Shown: positions 52,892 through 62,332 of the stretch, in pieces
Position numbering within the stretch: position 1 is the stretch's first letter
Layout: each line of letters opens with the position of its first letter
Made by a program: the position numbers and the translations under genes
Source of the DNA: JADLHS01 sp964561105
Lineage (GTDB): Bacteria > Verrucomicrobiota > Verrucomicrobiia > Limisphaerales > JADLHS01
DNA: 64,000 nt
Assembly: GCA_964561105.1 (NCBI GenBank)
Contig: CAZLOH010000016.1
Coordinates: 1 to 64,000, forward strand
Direction of reading: 5' to 3'
The notes under the pieces: model-generated
Databases searched by the model: none
The model's input: only the letters and a program-made list of their open reading frames with translations
Told to the model about the DNA's origin: nothing

Positions 52892-53293
52892 AAAATTGTG
52901 GTCGTGTTGATTCCAGTAGATTCGATTCGGGCCAATCATTCAAATGTTTTACGCGGCTTTTTCCTGGCCTCTGCGCGACGAGCGCTTCGAGAGCAAGTTC
53001 CGATGAATCCGCACGACGCCTCGCAGCGACTCGAGTCTGAACCGCACTTTGAAAAACAGTCGGGCCTGACCCGGGCACTTCACACTCGTAGCGCCGGGTT
53101 GGGTCTGAGCGAACGAGGTTGGTAGGCCGCGTGCCCCACGCGGCAGGGTGTCAGCCCTTCAAGTTGCGTGTGAAATCTGCTGGCCCGGGAACCAGGATTG
53201 CATTTCGTGAATGACTCACCGCATCTTGAACCGCATGACACATCGCGACCGAGCTGATTTCCTGTTGCGAAACTGCCGCCCGGAGGTTTGCCG
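52892..53293. other. Divergent intergenic region
   Basis: This 402-bp gap lies between the leftward Gfo/Idh/MocA gene and a rightward hydrolase-like gene and should carry both promoters. It contains one GTAG-headed hairpin (53122-53144) and an SD sequence GGAGG at 53282-53286, seven bases before ATG 53294. I see no gene. Confidence 0.55.
53122..53144 (+). repeat. GTAG-headed REP-like hairpin
   Basis: GTAG (53122-53125) is followed directly by GCCGCGTG, a CCC loop and CACGCGGC, a perfect 8-bp stem. The GTAG head and compact palindrome match the form of REP sequences recognised by RAYT transposases; no such transposase is in the window. Confidence 0.65.
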
Positions 53294-55642
53294 ATGAGCG
53301 ATCAGACCACCGCCTGGTCAAGGCGCAGTTTCGTCAAGACCAGTTCCGCGGCGTTGGGCGGCATCTCGCTGGCCGCCGCCTTTGAACCAATCCGCTTGCT
53401 GGCCGCCGGGAAATCGCCGGCCATGCTGGTCTCGGAGTTGCCCAAAGGCGCAGCGCCGAAGCCGGTTTCCTTTCCGCACTTCCCCAGTCGTCTGCACGCC
53501 TTTGTCTGGCGCAACTGGCCGCTCGTCACCTCCGAGCGCATGGCCCGCGCGGTCGGCGCGAAGCGCGGCGACATTCTGCGCCTGGGCCGCGCGATGGGTC
53601 TGGGCGAGCCGCCACGAATCACCCGCGACCAACAGGCGCGTTCCTATATCACCGTCATCAAGCGCAATTGGCATCTGCTGCCGTACGACCAGTTGCTCGT
53701 TCTCCTGGACTGGACGCCCGAGCAACTCGCCTTCACCTTGCGCGAAGACGATTTCTTGTGGATCAAGCTCGGCAGCCTCAAGCCCGAGTGCGAACCGTTG
53801 CGCTATCAAGCGCCGGACACGGCCACGCTCCAACGGGAGCGCGAGATCGCCCGGGTGGTGCAGGAGGAATTCCCAGCCGGCATCACACAATCCGCCGAGC
53901 CGTTGTTCAGTTTTGTTTCGCAACTTTCCCGCCCGCCGGCTCGCCGCTCGACGCCTAACTCCCAACCCTCCACCAATCTCCGCTTCTGCTACTCCTACTT
54001 CGCGCTCTACGGCGATCCCTTGCTGGAGCAGCACGCCGATCCGTATCCGGAAGGCTTGCTGGCACGGCTCGCCCAAACCGGGGTCAACGGCGTCTGGCTG
54101 CAAGCGGTGTTGCACAAACTCGCGCCGTTTCCCTGGGAGCCGCAGCGAAGTGCGCGGTATCAGGAACGGTTGAAGAATCTGCGCCGGCTCGTGGCGCGCG
54201 CGCGCAAGCACGGCATCCAGGTCTTCCTCTATTTGAACGAACCGCGCGCGCTGCCGCTGAACTTTTTCGCGGGCCGGCCGCAACTCAAAGGCGCGGTCGA
54301 AGGCGATCACGCGGCGCTCTGCACCAGCGTGCCGGAGGTGCAGGAATTCATCGTCGGTGCGATTGCGACGATCTGCCGGGCCGTGCCGGATCTGGGTGGT
54401 TTTTTCAGCATCACGGCCTCGGAAAATCTGACCAATTGCTGGTCGCACGGCGGCGGGGCCAGTTGTCCGCGCTGCGCGAAACGACCGCCGGCGGACGTTA
54501 TCGCCGAGGTCAACCGGTTGTTCTCCGACGGCATCCGCAACGCCGGCAGCCGCGCGCAGATGATTGCCTGGGACTGGGGTTGGAATGACTCGTGGGCGGG
54601 CGATGTGATTCGGCAATTGCCGGCGGCGGTCGCGTTGCAAAGCGTGAGTGAATGGCGGTTGCCCATCGAGCGCGGCGGCGTGAAATCCGAGGTGGGGGAG
54701 TATTCGATCTCGGCGATTGGTCCGGGGCCGCGGGCGCAACGGCATTGGGAACTGGCGCGCGAGCGGGGACTGAAAACCATTGCCAAGATTCAAGCCGGCA
54801 ACACCTGGGAACTTTCCGCCGTGCCCTACATTCCCGCCGTGGATAACGTGGCACGCCACGCCGAGAACCTGAGCCGGGCCAACATCAACGGCCTGATGCT
54901 GGGCTGGACGCTGGGCGGTTACCCATCGCCGAACCTCGAAGTTGTGTCCGCGACGCTGGCCTGTGGTTCGGCGGAGGAAGGGATGCGACGGGTGGCCGAA
55001 GGTCGCTTCGGTGCCGGGTTGGCGCCGGCTGTCGTGGTGGCGTGGAAACAATTCAGCGCGGCGTTTCGGGAATTTCCGTATCACATCGGCGTCGTGTATT
55101 CCGGGCCGCAACAACTCGGGCCGGCGAACCTGCTCTGGAGCCAACCCACCGGCTACCACGCCACGATGGTTGGTTTTCCCTACGATGATCTGGACGCCTG
55201 GCGGGCGATTTATTCGCCGGAGATCTTTGCCGGACAACTCGAAAAAGTCGCGGACGGATTCGACCGCGCCCTGGCTGATCTGAAAGCGTCCGCCGTGGGC
55301 GCTCAATCGGTTGGCGATGCGCAGCGACGCGCGTTGGACGCGGAGTGTCGTGTGGCCGAGGCCGCCGCGATCCACTTCCGCAGTTCGGCCAATCAAGCGC
55401 GGTTCGTGGTGGCGCGACAATCCCTCGCGGCGGCCAGGAACCCGGCTGACTCGGCCACGTCGCGCGCGCACCTTCAGCGGTTGTTGCGAGCGGAGATCGC
55501 TTTGGCCCGTCGCCTCCATGAAATTCAATCACACGATTCGCGCATCGGCTTCGAAGCCTCGAACCAATACTATTACGTGCCGTTGGATCTGGTGGAAAAG
55601 ACTTTGAATTGCCGCCACCTGCTGGAGGTGGAAAGCGGCTGA
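53294..55642 (+). CDS. Tat-exported TIM-barrel hydrolase-like protein
   Basis: The product has 782 residues. The Tat-like signal 'WSRRSFVKTSSAALGGISL' is followed by an all-helical N-part (about 50-200) and a barrel-like region: 'LLARLAQTGVNGVWLQAVLHKL', 'RKHGIQVFLYLNEPRALPL', 'DLGGFFSITASENLTNCWSHGGGASCPRCAKRP' (a CxxC) and 'QMIAWDWGWNDSW'. This is the layout of family-unassigned glycoside hydrolases acting on exported substrates. A strong GGAGG precedes ATG 53294; a TTG at 53288 is in frame. It is divergent from the Gfo/Idh/MocA genes. No catalytic residues can be assigned. Confidence 0.75.
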   Translation: MSDQTTAWSRRSFVKTSSAALGGISLAAAFEPIRLLAAGKSPAMLVSELPKGAAPKPVSFPHFPSRLHAFVWRNWPLVTSERMARAVGAKRGDILRLGRAMGLGEPPRITRDQQARSYITVIKRNWHLLPYDQLLVLLDWTPEQLAFTLREDDFLWIKLGSLKPECEPLRYQAPDTATLQREREIARVVQEEFPAGITQSAEPLFSFVSQLSRPPARRSTPNSQPSTNLRFCYSYFALYGDPLLEQHADPYPEGLLARLAQTGVNGVWLQAVLHKLAPFPWEPQRSARYQERLKNLRRLVARARKHGIQVFLYLNEPRALPLNFFAGRPQLKGAVEGDHAALCTSVPEVQEFIVGAIATICRAVPDLGGFFSITASENLTNCWSHGGGASCPRCAKRPPADVIAEVNRLFSDGIRNAGSRAQMIAWDWGWNDSWAGDVIRQLPAAVALQSVSEWRLPIERGGVKSEVGEYSISAIGPGPRAQRHWELARERGLKTIAKIQAGNTWELSAVPYIPAVDNVARHAENLSRANINGLMLGWTLGGYPSPNLEVVSATLACGSAEEGMRRVAEGRFGAGLAPAVVVAWKQFSAAFREFPYHIGVVYSGPQQLGPANLLWSQPTGYHATMVGFPYDDLDAWRAIYSPEIFAGQLEKVADGFDRALADLKASAVGAQSVGDAQRRALDAECRVAEAAAIHFRSSANQARFVVARQSLAAARNPADSATSRAHLQRLLRAEIALARRLHEIQSHDSRIGFEASNQYYYVPLDLVEKTLNCRHLLEVESG

Positions 55643-55758
55643 AATCAGCATCCAATTCCGCGCGAACCCTCTCCCACACCGGCGCTGCCGATTCTTCGAA
55701 ACTTCGGATTGCTTGGCCTATAAATTTCACAAACGCGAGGTCGAACGGTAGGTGAATT

Positions 55759-55905
55759 TCATTAACACCCCACTTCAGTGGGGTGTCCCGCAGCCTCATT
55801 ACTCCGCGAATCGCTTCAGCGGTTTTGAGGGTTGACCCAAACCGCTGAAGCGGTTCGGTCTCCAGGCCGACGCCGAATCACCCCACTGAAGTGGGGTGTT
55901 AATGA
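55759..55905. repeat. 147-bp four-hairpin element with 27-bp inverted ends
   Basis: The ends 55759-55785 and 55879-55905 are a perfect 27-bp inverted repeat (TCATTAACACCCCACTTCAG and on), and each arm itself folds into a hairpin (10- and 9-bp stems). Two inner hairpins built on CGCTTCAGCG and CCGCTGAAGCGG also pair with each other over 14 bp (55812-55825, 55839-55852). The size and four-hairpin plan match the element at 14583-14737 though the sequence differs. Confidence 0.8.
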
Positions 55906-56063
55906 GATTGGCAGCCGCGTGCAGGGTGAGTTTGTGAAATTTGCAGCTTATGGCGCGCAGGCGTGATGAGGTCGCGGTTTCTTTTGCTCCTGCGCTTCAG
56001 GACAACGTCCGCTTCCGTTGCTACGGCGTTCACAGAAATCATGGAGCGGGTTAGTGTTGATTG

Positions 56064-56123
56064 CCCCTCACCCCGTCCCTCTCCCCATCCGATGAGGAGA
56101 GGGTGGCCGCAGGCCGGGTGAGG
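56064..56123. repeat. 60-bp dispersed repeat, copy B (inverted)
   Basis: The reverse complement of this block matches 25361-25420 at 57 of 60 positions. It lies in a gene-free gap like copy A. Conservation over 60 bp including the internal hairpin suggests a family of dispersed elements. Confidence 0.8.
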
Positions 56124-56224
56124 CGTTCGCGAGCAATCCGGGCGCTACATCATTTCCTGAATTGCTCCAAACGCGAGCGCGACGCAAAGTTGCCTCGACG
56201 TGGCGTTTGACTCATGCTCCAGCT

Positions 56225-58774
56225 ATGACCGAGCTCGAAATTCTGGAGGGCGGTGGGCCCGCCCGCCGCGATCCATTCGCTGGCTGCGTCTGGGTCACTT
56301 GGTTGCTCATCGTTTCCGTGTGGGCCGGCGCTTCGGCGTCGGCGGAGACCAAAGCGCCAAGGCCGCCGAGCAAAACAATCGCTTCCGTGCTGCGCGAACC
56401 GTTGCCGCTCGAGGAATTGCAACTGACGAAACGGGGGAACGAATTCGTCGTCACCGGGCCGACGTTTGAGTATCGCGTCAACCGGGCCACGGGCGCGCTC
56501 ACCGGCCCACGTGTGGTTCGCGACGGCGAACAGGTCATTTCACAAACTGGTGTCGGTGAGATTTTGCTCGATGGCCGGCCGCTGCGTTCCAAGCGGAACT
56601 CCCGCTCCGCCGTGGTGGTTTCGTCTGGCAAGGATCAGGTCGTCATTGAAGCCGGCGGCCGGTTCGAGGGGGCGGACGCAACCGGGACGGCCGTGGACTT
56701 TTCCCTGCGCCACACTTTCTTCAATGACGGCGTGGTGGTCACGGAGGTGAAGTTGATCCCGCGCGCGGAACTTCCGGTGCGGCAGGGAATCGTCTATCAG
56801 GTGTCCGCAGAAGGCCAGTTCGACCGTTACCTGCACAAGCGGCGCGACGAACACGGACAGGAGGCCTCGCGCGGCGCCCTGCCGGCGACCGGGCAGTCCC
56901 TTGGCTTCACCACCCTCACTTCGTGCTTGGGAGTGTTCAGTCCACTGGCGTCGCTCGCGATTTTCACCGACAGCGCGGCGACGCACCTGAGTCGGACCAA
57001 TCTGGAAACCGCCAGCATCGAGGCGACGGCGGAGCGCGGTGGCTCGCGCCGGCTTCGGTTGCGCCAGCACCTTGTCCGCGTCGCGCCGGGTGATCCTCCG
57101 TTCGTGCTCCGGGCGGGCGAAGCGTTCTCCTTCCGCACCGGCATCAGCATCGCGCCCAATCGCCAGCCGCATCCGCGCACGCACGACCTCCGCATGTTCA
57201 TCTGGATTGGCGACGCGAAATTTCCCTACCCGACCGACGCGGAGATCGAGCAGGTGGCGCGCTGGGGCTTCACGGTTTTTCAAATGCACCGCCTCGGCAA
57301 CCTCGGCGAACCGCGCCCTCCCGCCGCCGAACTCGAGCGGGTGATCCGCAAGGTTCACGAGAACGGGATGCTGTTCGTGTGGTTGGAACTGGCTGACCTG
57401 ATGTGGGCCAATGCGCCGCGCGTGCAGGAGTTGCAGGCCAGCGGCCAGTGGTCGAAGTGGCAGGGCTTCAATTACGGCGGGCGTTACACCGATTTCATGG
57501 ATCCGTACTGCGACCTCGCGGCCACGTGCCTCGCTTCGCCCAATGGACTGGCCGAGTATCGCCTCGCGTGCGTGAACCGCATGCTGGATCGCTACGCCGT
57601 GGACGGCATCTACCTCGACGACAATCTGGGCTACGCCAACTGCCCGTTGCAAGCGGAGCACAGGCATCCGCAGAAGGTCTATGACTGCCTGATTGAATTG
57701 CACGAGATGAACTGGCGCCGGCGGCAACTGTTGTTGCGCCGCAACCCGCACGCGCTGTTGATCGCGCATTGCACCAAGGCGTTCGTGCTGCCGGTGATCG
57801 CCGATTTCGACGCGCTGCTGTACGGCGAGGGCTACTCGTTTGATTCGCCGCAGGATTACTGGGCGGACTACGCCGCGCACCTGCACAGCCTCCGCGCGCA
57901 CGGACTGTTATACGCGGGCGGCAAGGACGCCGTGCGCTGCCCGTCAGCCATGGCCTACAATTACGACCTCCTCTCCGGCGGCGGACAGTATTGCCAGATT
58001 GATTGGCGGCTGTTTTCCGGGAAGTTCCCTTACGCCGCTGGCGTCCAACCCGCCGAGCGCCTCTATGTGGAAACCTACAACCCGGCGCAGTTCTACTTCG
58101 GTTTCTACGAATCCGAGCCGCATTACTTCGCCAACTCGACGAACCTGTTCACGACCACCAACCCGCAAACATACGCGACGATTTACCGCAACCGCGTGTG
58201 GCATGATTGCCTCATCGCCATCGCGAATCTGTCGGCCAAGGCGGAAAACACCACGCTGACGCTACATTCTCTGCGGGCTTTCGGTCTGTCAGCCCGCCAG
58301 CGGTATGTGCTGTTCGACGTGCAATCGCGGACGGCCAAGGAACTCAGCGGGGCTGCGCTTGCCGCCGCGCTGCGCGATCTTCGTGTGCCCGGTGAAAACC
58401 TGCGGTTGTTTGCCCTGCGCGAACTGCCGCCGGCGTCCCGGCCCACGCATGTTTGGGGCGGCAAACGCATCTCGGAAACGTGGGACGCCCGACGACGCGT
58501 GCTCACTGTTGAACTCGATGGCCCACCGGGATTGCGCGACACCGTTTGCTTCACGGCTCCGCGCGAAGCAGCTATCGCGAAGATCACCGTCGCCGGGCAG
58601 CCGGGCGAATTTGCGCTCGACCCGAAACAGAATCTGGCCCACGGCGAAGTCACATTTGCCACCCAGCCCGTGCGCCTGGAAGTTCACGTTGCGGATACGG
58701 GAGGAAGTGGATTGACGCAACAAGCCGTCCCGGCCGGAGTGCTATTGCGCCAGGGTTGGCTGCGAGAGAATTGA
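56225..58774 (+). CDS. Secreted TIM-barrel glycoside hydrolase-like protein
   Basis: The product has 849 residues from ATG 56225. A membrane or signal segment (about 20-40) is followed by an N-terminal beta-sandwich (about 60-325) and a TIM barrel: 'LRMFIWIGDAKFPYPTDAEIEQVARWGFTVFQMH', 'VDGIYLDDNLGYANC' (possible catalytic Asp pair), 'LIAHCTKAFVLPVIADFDALLYGEGYSFDSPQDYWADY'. A C-terminal beta domain ends it. The plan resembles alpha-galactosidase-like families (clan GH-D, GH36-type), but no family can be named. Its upstream 63 bp in frame seem untranslated. It is a likely part of the carbohydrate locus. Confidence 0.78.
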   Translation: MTELEILEGGGPARRDPFAGCVWVTWLLIVSVWAGASASAETKAPRPPSKTIASVLREPLPLEELQLTKRGNEFVVTGPTFEYRVNRATGALTGPRVVRDGEQVISQTGVGEILLDGRPLRSKRNSRSAVVVSSGKDQVVIEAGGRFEGADATGTAVDFSLRHTFFNDGVVVTEVKLIPRAELPVRQGIVYQVSAEGQFDRYLHKRRDEHGQEASRGALPATGQSLGFTTLTSCLGVFSPLASLAIFTDSAATHLSRTNLETASIEATAERGGSRRLRLRQHLVRVAPGDPPFVLRAGEAFSFRTGISIAPNRQPHPRTHDLRMFIWIGDAKFPYPTDAEIEQVARWGFTVFQMHRLGNLGEPRPPAAELERVIRKVHENGMLFVWLELADLMWANAPRVQELQASGQWSKWQGFNYGGRYTDFMDPYCDLAATCLASPNGLAEYRLACVNRMLDRYAVDGIYLDDNLGYANCPLQAEHRHPQKVYDCLIELHEMNWRRRQLLLRRNPHALLIAHCTKAFVLPVIADFDALLYGEGYSFDSPQDYWADYAAHLHSLRAHGLLYAGGKDAVRCPSAMAYNYDLLSGGGQYCQIDWRLFSGKFPYAAGVQPAERLYVETYNPAQFYFGFYESEPHYFANSTNLFTTTNPQTYATIYRNRVWHDCLIAIANLSAKAENTTLTLHSLRAFGLSARQRYVLFDVQSRTAKELSGAALAAALRDLRVPGENLRLFALRELPPASRPTHVWGGKRISETWDARRRVLTVELDGPPGLRDTVCFTAPREAAIAKITVAGQPGEFALDPKQNLAHGEVTFATQPVRLEVHVADTGGSGLTQQAVPAGVLLRQGWLREN

Positions 58775-58988
58775 GCGGCAAAAAAGGCACGACCCTACCA
58801 AGCTCTGTCCCTCTGCGCCTTGATGCCCTCTCCACATCGGAAGGGGAGAAAATGGCGAAGCTGGTGAGGTGAGCAGCGAACCACACCAAACACGCGACCC
58901 GGATTCAGCCGCAAAGAACGCAAGGAACACAAAGCGTTGAACTGCCGTGAGCGCTGCTTCACCAGGGCCGCAAGCCCGACACGCGATT

Positions 58989-59009
58989 GCCCAGGGCAAC
59001 GCCCTGGGT
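58989..59009. repeat. Hairpin with 8-bp GC stem
   Basis: CCCAGGGC (58990-58997), loop AAC, GCCCTGGG (59001-59008). It lies 215 bp after the stop of the upstream gene and has no T-run, so a simple terminator is unlikely; it fits the surrounding repeat nest. Confidence 0.6.
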
Positions 59010-59384
59010 TAATCGCCAGCAGATTCAAACCCTGAAAGGGCGGCAGGAACGACTAGCCAAACGCGCCGAAACAAACGATGGCGGGTTGACCGCGAAAGTC
59101 GTGAAAGGTGGGGCGAGGCTACCGACGAGCCGTAGAGGAACGCAAGGAACACAAAGTCTTTTCTGTTTTCCGCCATGTTCCTCGCTCGGGGGGCGGGAGA
59201 GGATGTCCGCAGAACAGGTGAGAGTCATCAGGGAGAGAACAAAAATCTGTGGCGCGGGGCAGGGTGGGGTGCTCCGCCCAATTCCTTTCAACGCAAAGAC
59301 GCCAAGACGCAAAGGCGCAACGCGGGGACTCCTTCCCTTTGCAGTGCTATCTCCCAACATCGTTGCGTTCGGCGAAGATTTTCC

Positions 59385-59472
59385 GGAGCGCGGCTGTGTG
59401 CGCAGCACCAGCCGCAGCACGCCCGAGAAACCGCCAGTGCTGCGGCTGAGTCTCCGACTACAGCCGCGCTCC
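59385..59472. repeat. Nested palindrome, 13-bp and 12-bp arms
   Basis: The outer arms GGAGCGCGGCTGT (59385-59397) and ACAGCCGCGCTCC (59460-59472) and the inner arms CAGCCGCAGCAC (59409-59420) and GTGCTGCGGCTG (59437-59448) pair perfectly. The whole could fold as one long interrupted hairpin. Confidence 0.75.
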
Positions 59473-59536
59473 TTCGGTTGCGACTCCGTCGCGCTGCGGC
59501 GAGGATTCTCCGCGAGTGCGGGTATCTCAAAGTGCT

Positions 59537-59646
59537 GCCGACTTGCAGTCGGCAGGACCCGGAACTTCCGACTGAACGAGCACAATTTGCCGTCCCATCG
59601 CCGGGGCGGCCGACTTGCAGTCGGCAGAACCCGGAACTTCCGACTG
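59537..59646. repeat. Two 38-bp direct repeats with internal palindromes
   Basis: Copies at 59537-59574 and 59609-59646 differ at one base. Each contains CCGACTTGCAGTCGG (a 6-bp stem with TGC loop); after copy two, CTTCCGACTGCAAGTCGGAAG forms another hairpin. Only two copies exist, so it is not a CRISPR array. Confidence 0.8.
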
Positions 59647-59839
59647 CAAGTCGGAAGCACGCTTTCACGTGCATCTGCGATTGCAACCGAGTTCGACACC
59701 TCGCCGTTGATCCGTCTCCCCGGTCGAGGCGGAGAGGGCCGGGGCTTTGCGTTCCTTGTGTGCTTTGCGGCTCGTCGGTAGCCTCGCCCCACCTGCGCGT
59801 GGTTGGCATCTTTCCACGCGCTCCGGTCAGTGAGTCGCG

Positions 59840-62173
59840 TCAACGCGCCGTCAAGGTTTGCCGGCCGGCGCGCAGCGATCTCACTTCACCGGAAGGCAGA
59901 ATCGCCTTCGCGTCCACGCCCGGCGGGATTTCGACTTCGAGCCGGAAACGCGCACCGTCCTTGCGCCAGCGGCTCACCACGCGACCACGTGGCGTTTGGA
60001 GACTCGCCTCGGCGCGGGTCAACGGGCCGGGATTCGGTGCGATGAGGATTTTCTCCCAGCCGACGCCGCCCGGGGGTTGCCGGATGCCCGCCACGTAGCC
60101 GTAAAACCATTCCATCACGTGACCCAACATGCAGTGATTCAAGGATTGGTAGCCGTCCATCATCGCGTCCCAGGTTTCCGGCAGGGAAACCAGGCCCTTG
60201 CGGAGAATGCCGCCGTAGCTGCCGATGCCGTCGCGCGAATAAACCCGGTGCAGGACATCCGAGCGACCCGCCTCCGCGAGGGCGCGGATGAAATAGACAT
60301 GGCCCACATCGCCGGGTGTTTGCTGCCAGCCGCGCTGTTCCAAATCCGCAATGAGGTCGGCGACGAGCAGCGCGCGGTCCGCTTCCGGCACGACCTGGGC
60401 GCACAGGGCCATCGCGTTCGCGCATTGTGGGCTGCCGGTGTGACGCAGCTTTCGCGTCGTCGGGTCCTGGAAATGCCGTTGGAAATCCGCGGCGATGCGC
60501 GCGTGCAGGTCGTGGTATTGTTTCGCTTCGTCCGGGCGTTGCAACACTTCCGCCGCGCGGGAAACAGCCAGCGCACACAGCGCCCACGTCGCCGTGGCGG
60601 AAAGCTCCGTCGGCGTGTAGCGCGACGGACCCGGCGGCTGGCCGTGGCCGTAATCGTACCAATCTCCCAATCCGCCCGGCGCCACGCCGTCCTTCGTCTG
60701 CGTGCCGACGTAATCCGTGAAACGCCGCATCAGGTCGAAGTTCTCGCGAAGGATTTGCGGATCGCCGAACCATTGATATTGCTGCCACGGTTCGAGCGCC
60801 GCCGCCGCGCCCCATTCCACCGTCCAGTTGAAGGCGTCAGGAAATTTTCCGGCGGGATAACTTGGCGCCACGGTCAGCACACGGCCGCTCGACTCCTGCG
60901 CGTCGCGGATGTCATGGGCGATCTTGCGAAACCATTCACGGCCGTCGTAACGGTAGAGGAAGCTCGGCTCCAACAAATAGGAACATTCCAGCCAGCCGAG
61001 TTTCTCGCGATGCGGACAATCCGTCATCACCCAGCTCATGTTGGCGCGCATGGCGGCGTCAATGATCCGGTGCGTGCCGTTGTAAATGTCGCTCGAGGAC
61101 TGAAAGGTGCCGACCGGCGGCAAGGCTGCGTGAACATTCACCAGCTCCAGCGCTTGAATCACCGGACGCTGCCCCGGATTCGCTTGACCCGCCGGCACGG
61201 CGCCGGTCACTTCGACGAATTGCATGCCGACATAAAAGGACAACCACTGGTGTTCGAGCCGTTTGCCATTCGTGATGAGGTTCGCATCCACGAGGTAACC
61301 ACCGAACAATCGGCCCTGGTCGTTCTTGTGTTCGCCGCAACGAAAGTTGACGTGGTCGCCGGGCTTTCCGCCCCGGAGCTTCACGCGCACTTGAGCGGCC
61401 ATGTTCTGCGGGAACGTGTAGAGAAACACACCCGGCGACGGTTCCTTCACGGAAACGGGTTGCTGCCGGTCAAACTCGGCGATGCCGGGAAAGAATTGGG
61501 ATTCCAACCGGCCGGGCGGCGCGGCGACCACCCGAACCGGCAGCCAGGCGCTGGCGTCGAAACCCGCGCGATCCCAGCCGGGCAGTTCGCGACGCGCATC
61601 AAAATCTTCCCCGGCGTAGATGTGGGAAAAAGTGACCGGGCCGACGGTGGTGCGCCAGGATTCATCCGTGCCCACGCGGGTAATCCGGCCGTCGCGGTCG
61701 CGCAGGGTGATTTCCGCGCACAGCAGGAACGGTTCGGTGGCGGTGCGTTGCGGGCCGGGCTTGTTGTAGCGGCCCGGGGGCGGGTTCGGATTGTTCCAGA
61801 AGGAATTGAAGAGCATCACCCCCACGCAATTCGTGCCGGCGCGCAAATACGGCGCGAGATCGAAGTCGTGGTAGTAAAGCGTTTTCTCGTATTGCGACCA
61901 GGGTTGATTGATGCCCGTGGCCGTCACGCGCCGGCCGTTCACCCGCAGGTCATAATCGCCCAGACCGACGATGCGCAGCGAGGCGCGGTGCGGCTTCCGG
62001 ACCACGACGAATTCCTTCCGCACCAACGGGCCGGCGAAATTCGTGATGAGATTTGCCGGCGGCGCAATCCACCGGGCAGTTTCATAGACGTCGGCGCGCG
62101 CCTGAGTTGCCCCGCCAATGCCACAGGCGATGAACGCGGCCAGCGCAAAGAGCGGAAAGAATCGCCACGCCAC
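59840..62173 (-). CDS. GH78-type alpha-L-rhamnosidase
   Basis: The product has 777 residues from GTG 62173, which gives the signal peptide VAWRFFPLFALAAFIACGIG (translated with Met) followed by 'YETARWIAPPAN'. A longer in-frame start at 62434 is unlikely because it would translate a REP-like pair. N-terminal beta-sandwich domains carry 'LGDYDLRVNGRRV' and 'GVMLFNSFW'. The (alpha/alpha)6 barrel has the GH78 motif 'DCPHREKLGWLE' (Asp and Glu of the acid site) and 'PETWDAMMDGYQSLNH'. It should release terminal rhamnose from glycans outside the cytoplasm. Confidence 0.88.
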   Translation of the reverse strand: MAWRFFPLFALAAFIACGIGGATQARADVYETARWIAPPANLITNFAGPLVRKEFVVVRKPHRASLRIVGLGDYDLRVNGRRVTATGINQPWSQYEKTLYYHDFDLAPYLRAGTNCVGVMLFNSFWNNPNPPPGRYNKPGPQRTATEPFLLCAEITLRDRDGRITRVGTDESWRTTVGPVTFSHIYAGEDFDARRELPGWDRAGFDASAWLPVRVVAAPPGRLESQFFPGIAEFDRQQPVSVKEPSPGVFLYTFPQNMAAQVRVKLRGGKPGDHVNFRCGEHKNDQGRLFGGYLVDANLITNGKRLEHQWLSFYVGMQFVEVTGAVPAGQANPGQRPVIQALELVNVHAALPPVGTFQSSSDIYNGTHRIIDAAMRANMSWVMTDCPHREKLGWLECSYLLEPSFLYRYDGREWFRKIAHDIRDAQESSGRVLTVAPSYPAGKFPDAFNWTVEWGAAAALEPWQQYQWFGDPQILRENFDLMRRFTDYVGTQTKDGVAPGGLGDWYDYGHGQPPGPSRYTPTELSATATWALCALAVSRAAEVLQRPDEAKQYHDLHARIAADFQRHFQDPTTRKLRHTGSPQCANAMALCAQVVPEADRALLVADLIADLEQRGWQQTPGDVGHVYFIRALAEAGRSDVLHRVYSRDGIGSYGGILRKGLVSLPETWDAMMDGYQSLNHCMLGHVMEWFYGYVAGIRQPPGGVGWEKILIAPNPGPLTRAEASLQTPRGRVVSRWRKDGARFRLEVEIPPGVDAKAILPSGEVRSLRAGRQTLTAR

Positions 62174-62332
62174 CGGCTGCGGCCTGAACCCCAGAACCGT
62201 GGCCGATGACGTGAGGAGGCGGAAAAGATCGCCGCTCAGAAACGTCCGCCTCGTGACCTCGGCGGCTACGACGGAAGAGTTCTTGGAAGTTTTCCACGAT
62301 TCGCAAATCGCGCATGGCAACCACGAACCGAC

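Larger units (their letters stand above)
55643..56224. other. Gene-free region with two repeat elements
   Basis: The 582 bp hold no convincing gene. They contain the four-hairpin element at 55759-55905 and the 60-bp dispersed repeat at 56064-56123. The rest shows no recognisable coding pattern; the promoter of the downstream hydrolase-like gene should lie in the last 100 bp. Confidence 0.55.
59107..59793. repeat. 26-bp inverted arms spanning the repeat nest
   Basis: GGTGGGGCGAGGCTACCGAC (start of the left arm, 59107-59132) has a perfect 26-bp inverted copy at 59768-59793. Both arms are followed inward by an AACGCAAGGAACACAAAG-like stretch. The arm is related to the half-site of the palindrome inside deoC (31446-31495). 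The 635 bp between contain further repeats but no transposase. Confidence 0.75.
58775..59839. other. 1-kb gene-free nest of palindromic repeats
   Basis: There is no coding frame with a recognisable protein. At least five repeat types are packed here: hairpin 58989-59009, inverted arms 59107-59132/59768-59793, nested palindrome 59385-59472, direct 38-bp repeats 59537-59574/59609-59646, and a run of CAAAGACGCCAAGACGCAAA at about 59296. It separates the convergent hydrolase-like and GH78 genes. Confidence 0.65.

Noticed and set aside
53318..55528. 736-residue minus-strand frame opposite the Tat-exported barrel protein
   Set aside because: It has no signal or motif; the plus strand has an SD sequence, a Tat signal and coherent protein sequence.
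59537..59646. Possible CRISPR array
   Set aside because: There are only two repeat copies with internal palindromes, no third unit and no cas genes.
59858..62209. Long plus-strand frame opposite the GH78 gene
   Set aside because: It shows no recognisable motif; the minus strand carries the full GH78 domain order. It is a codon-bias shadow.
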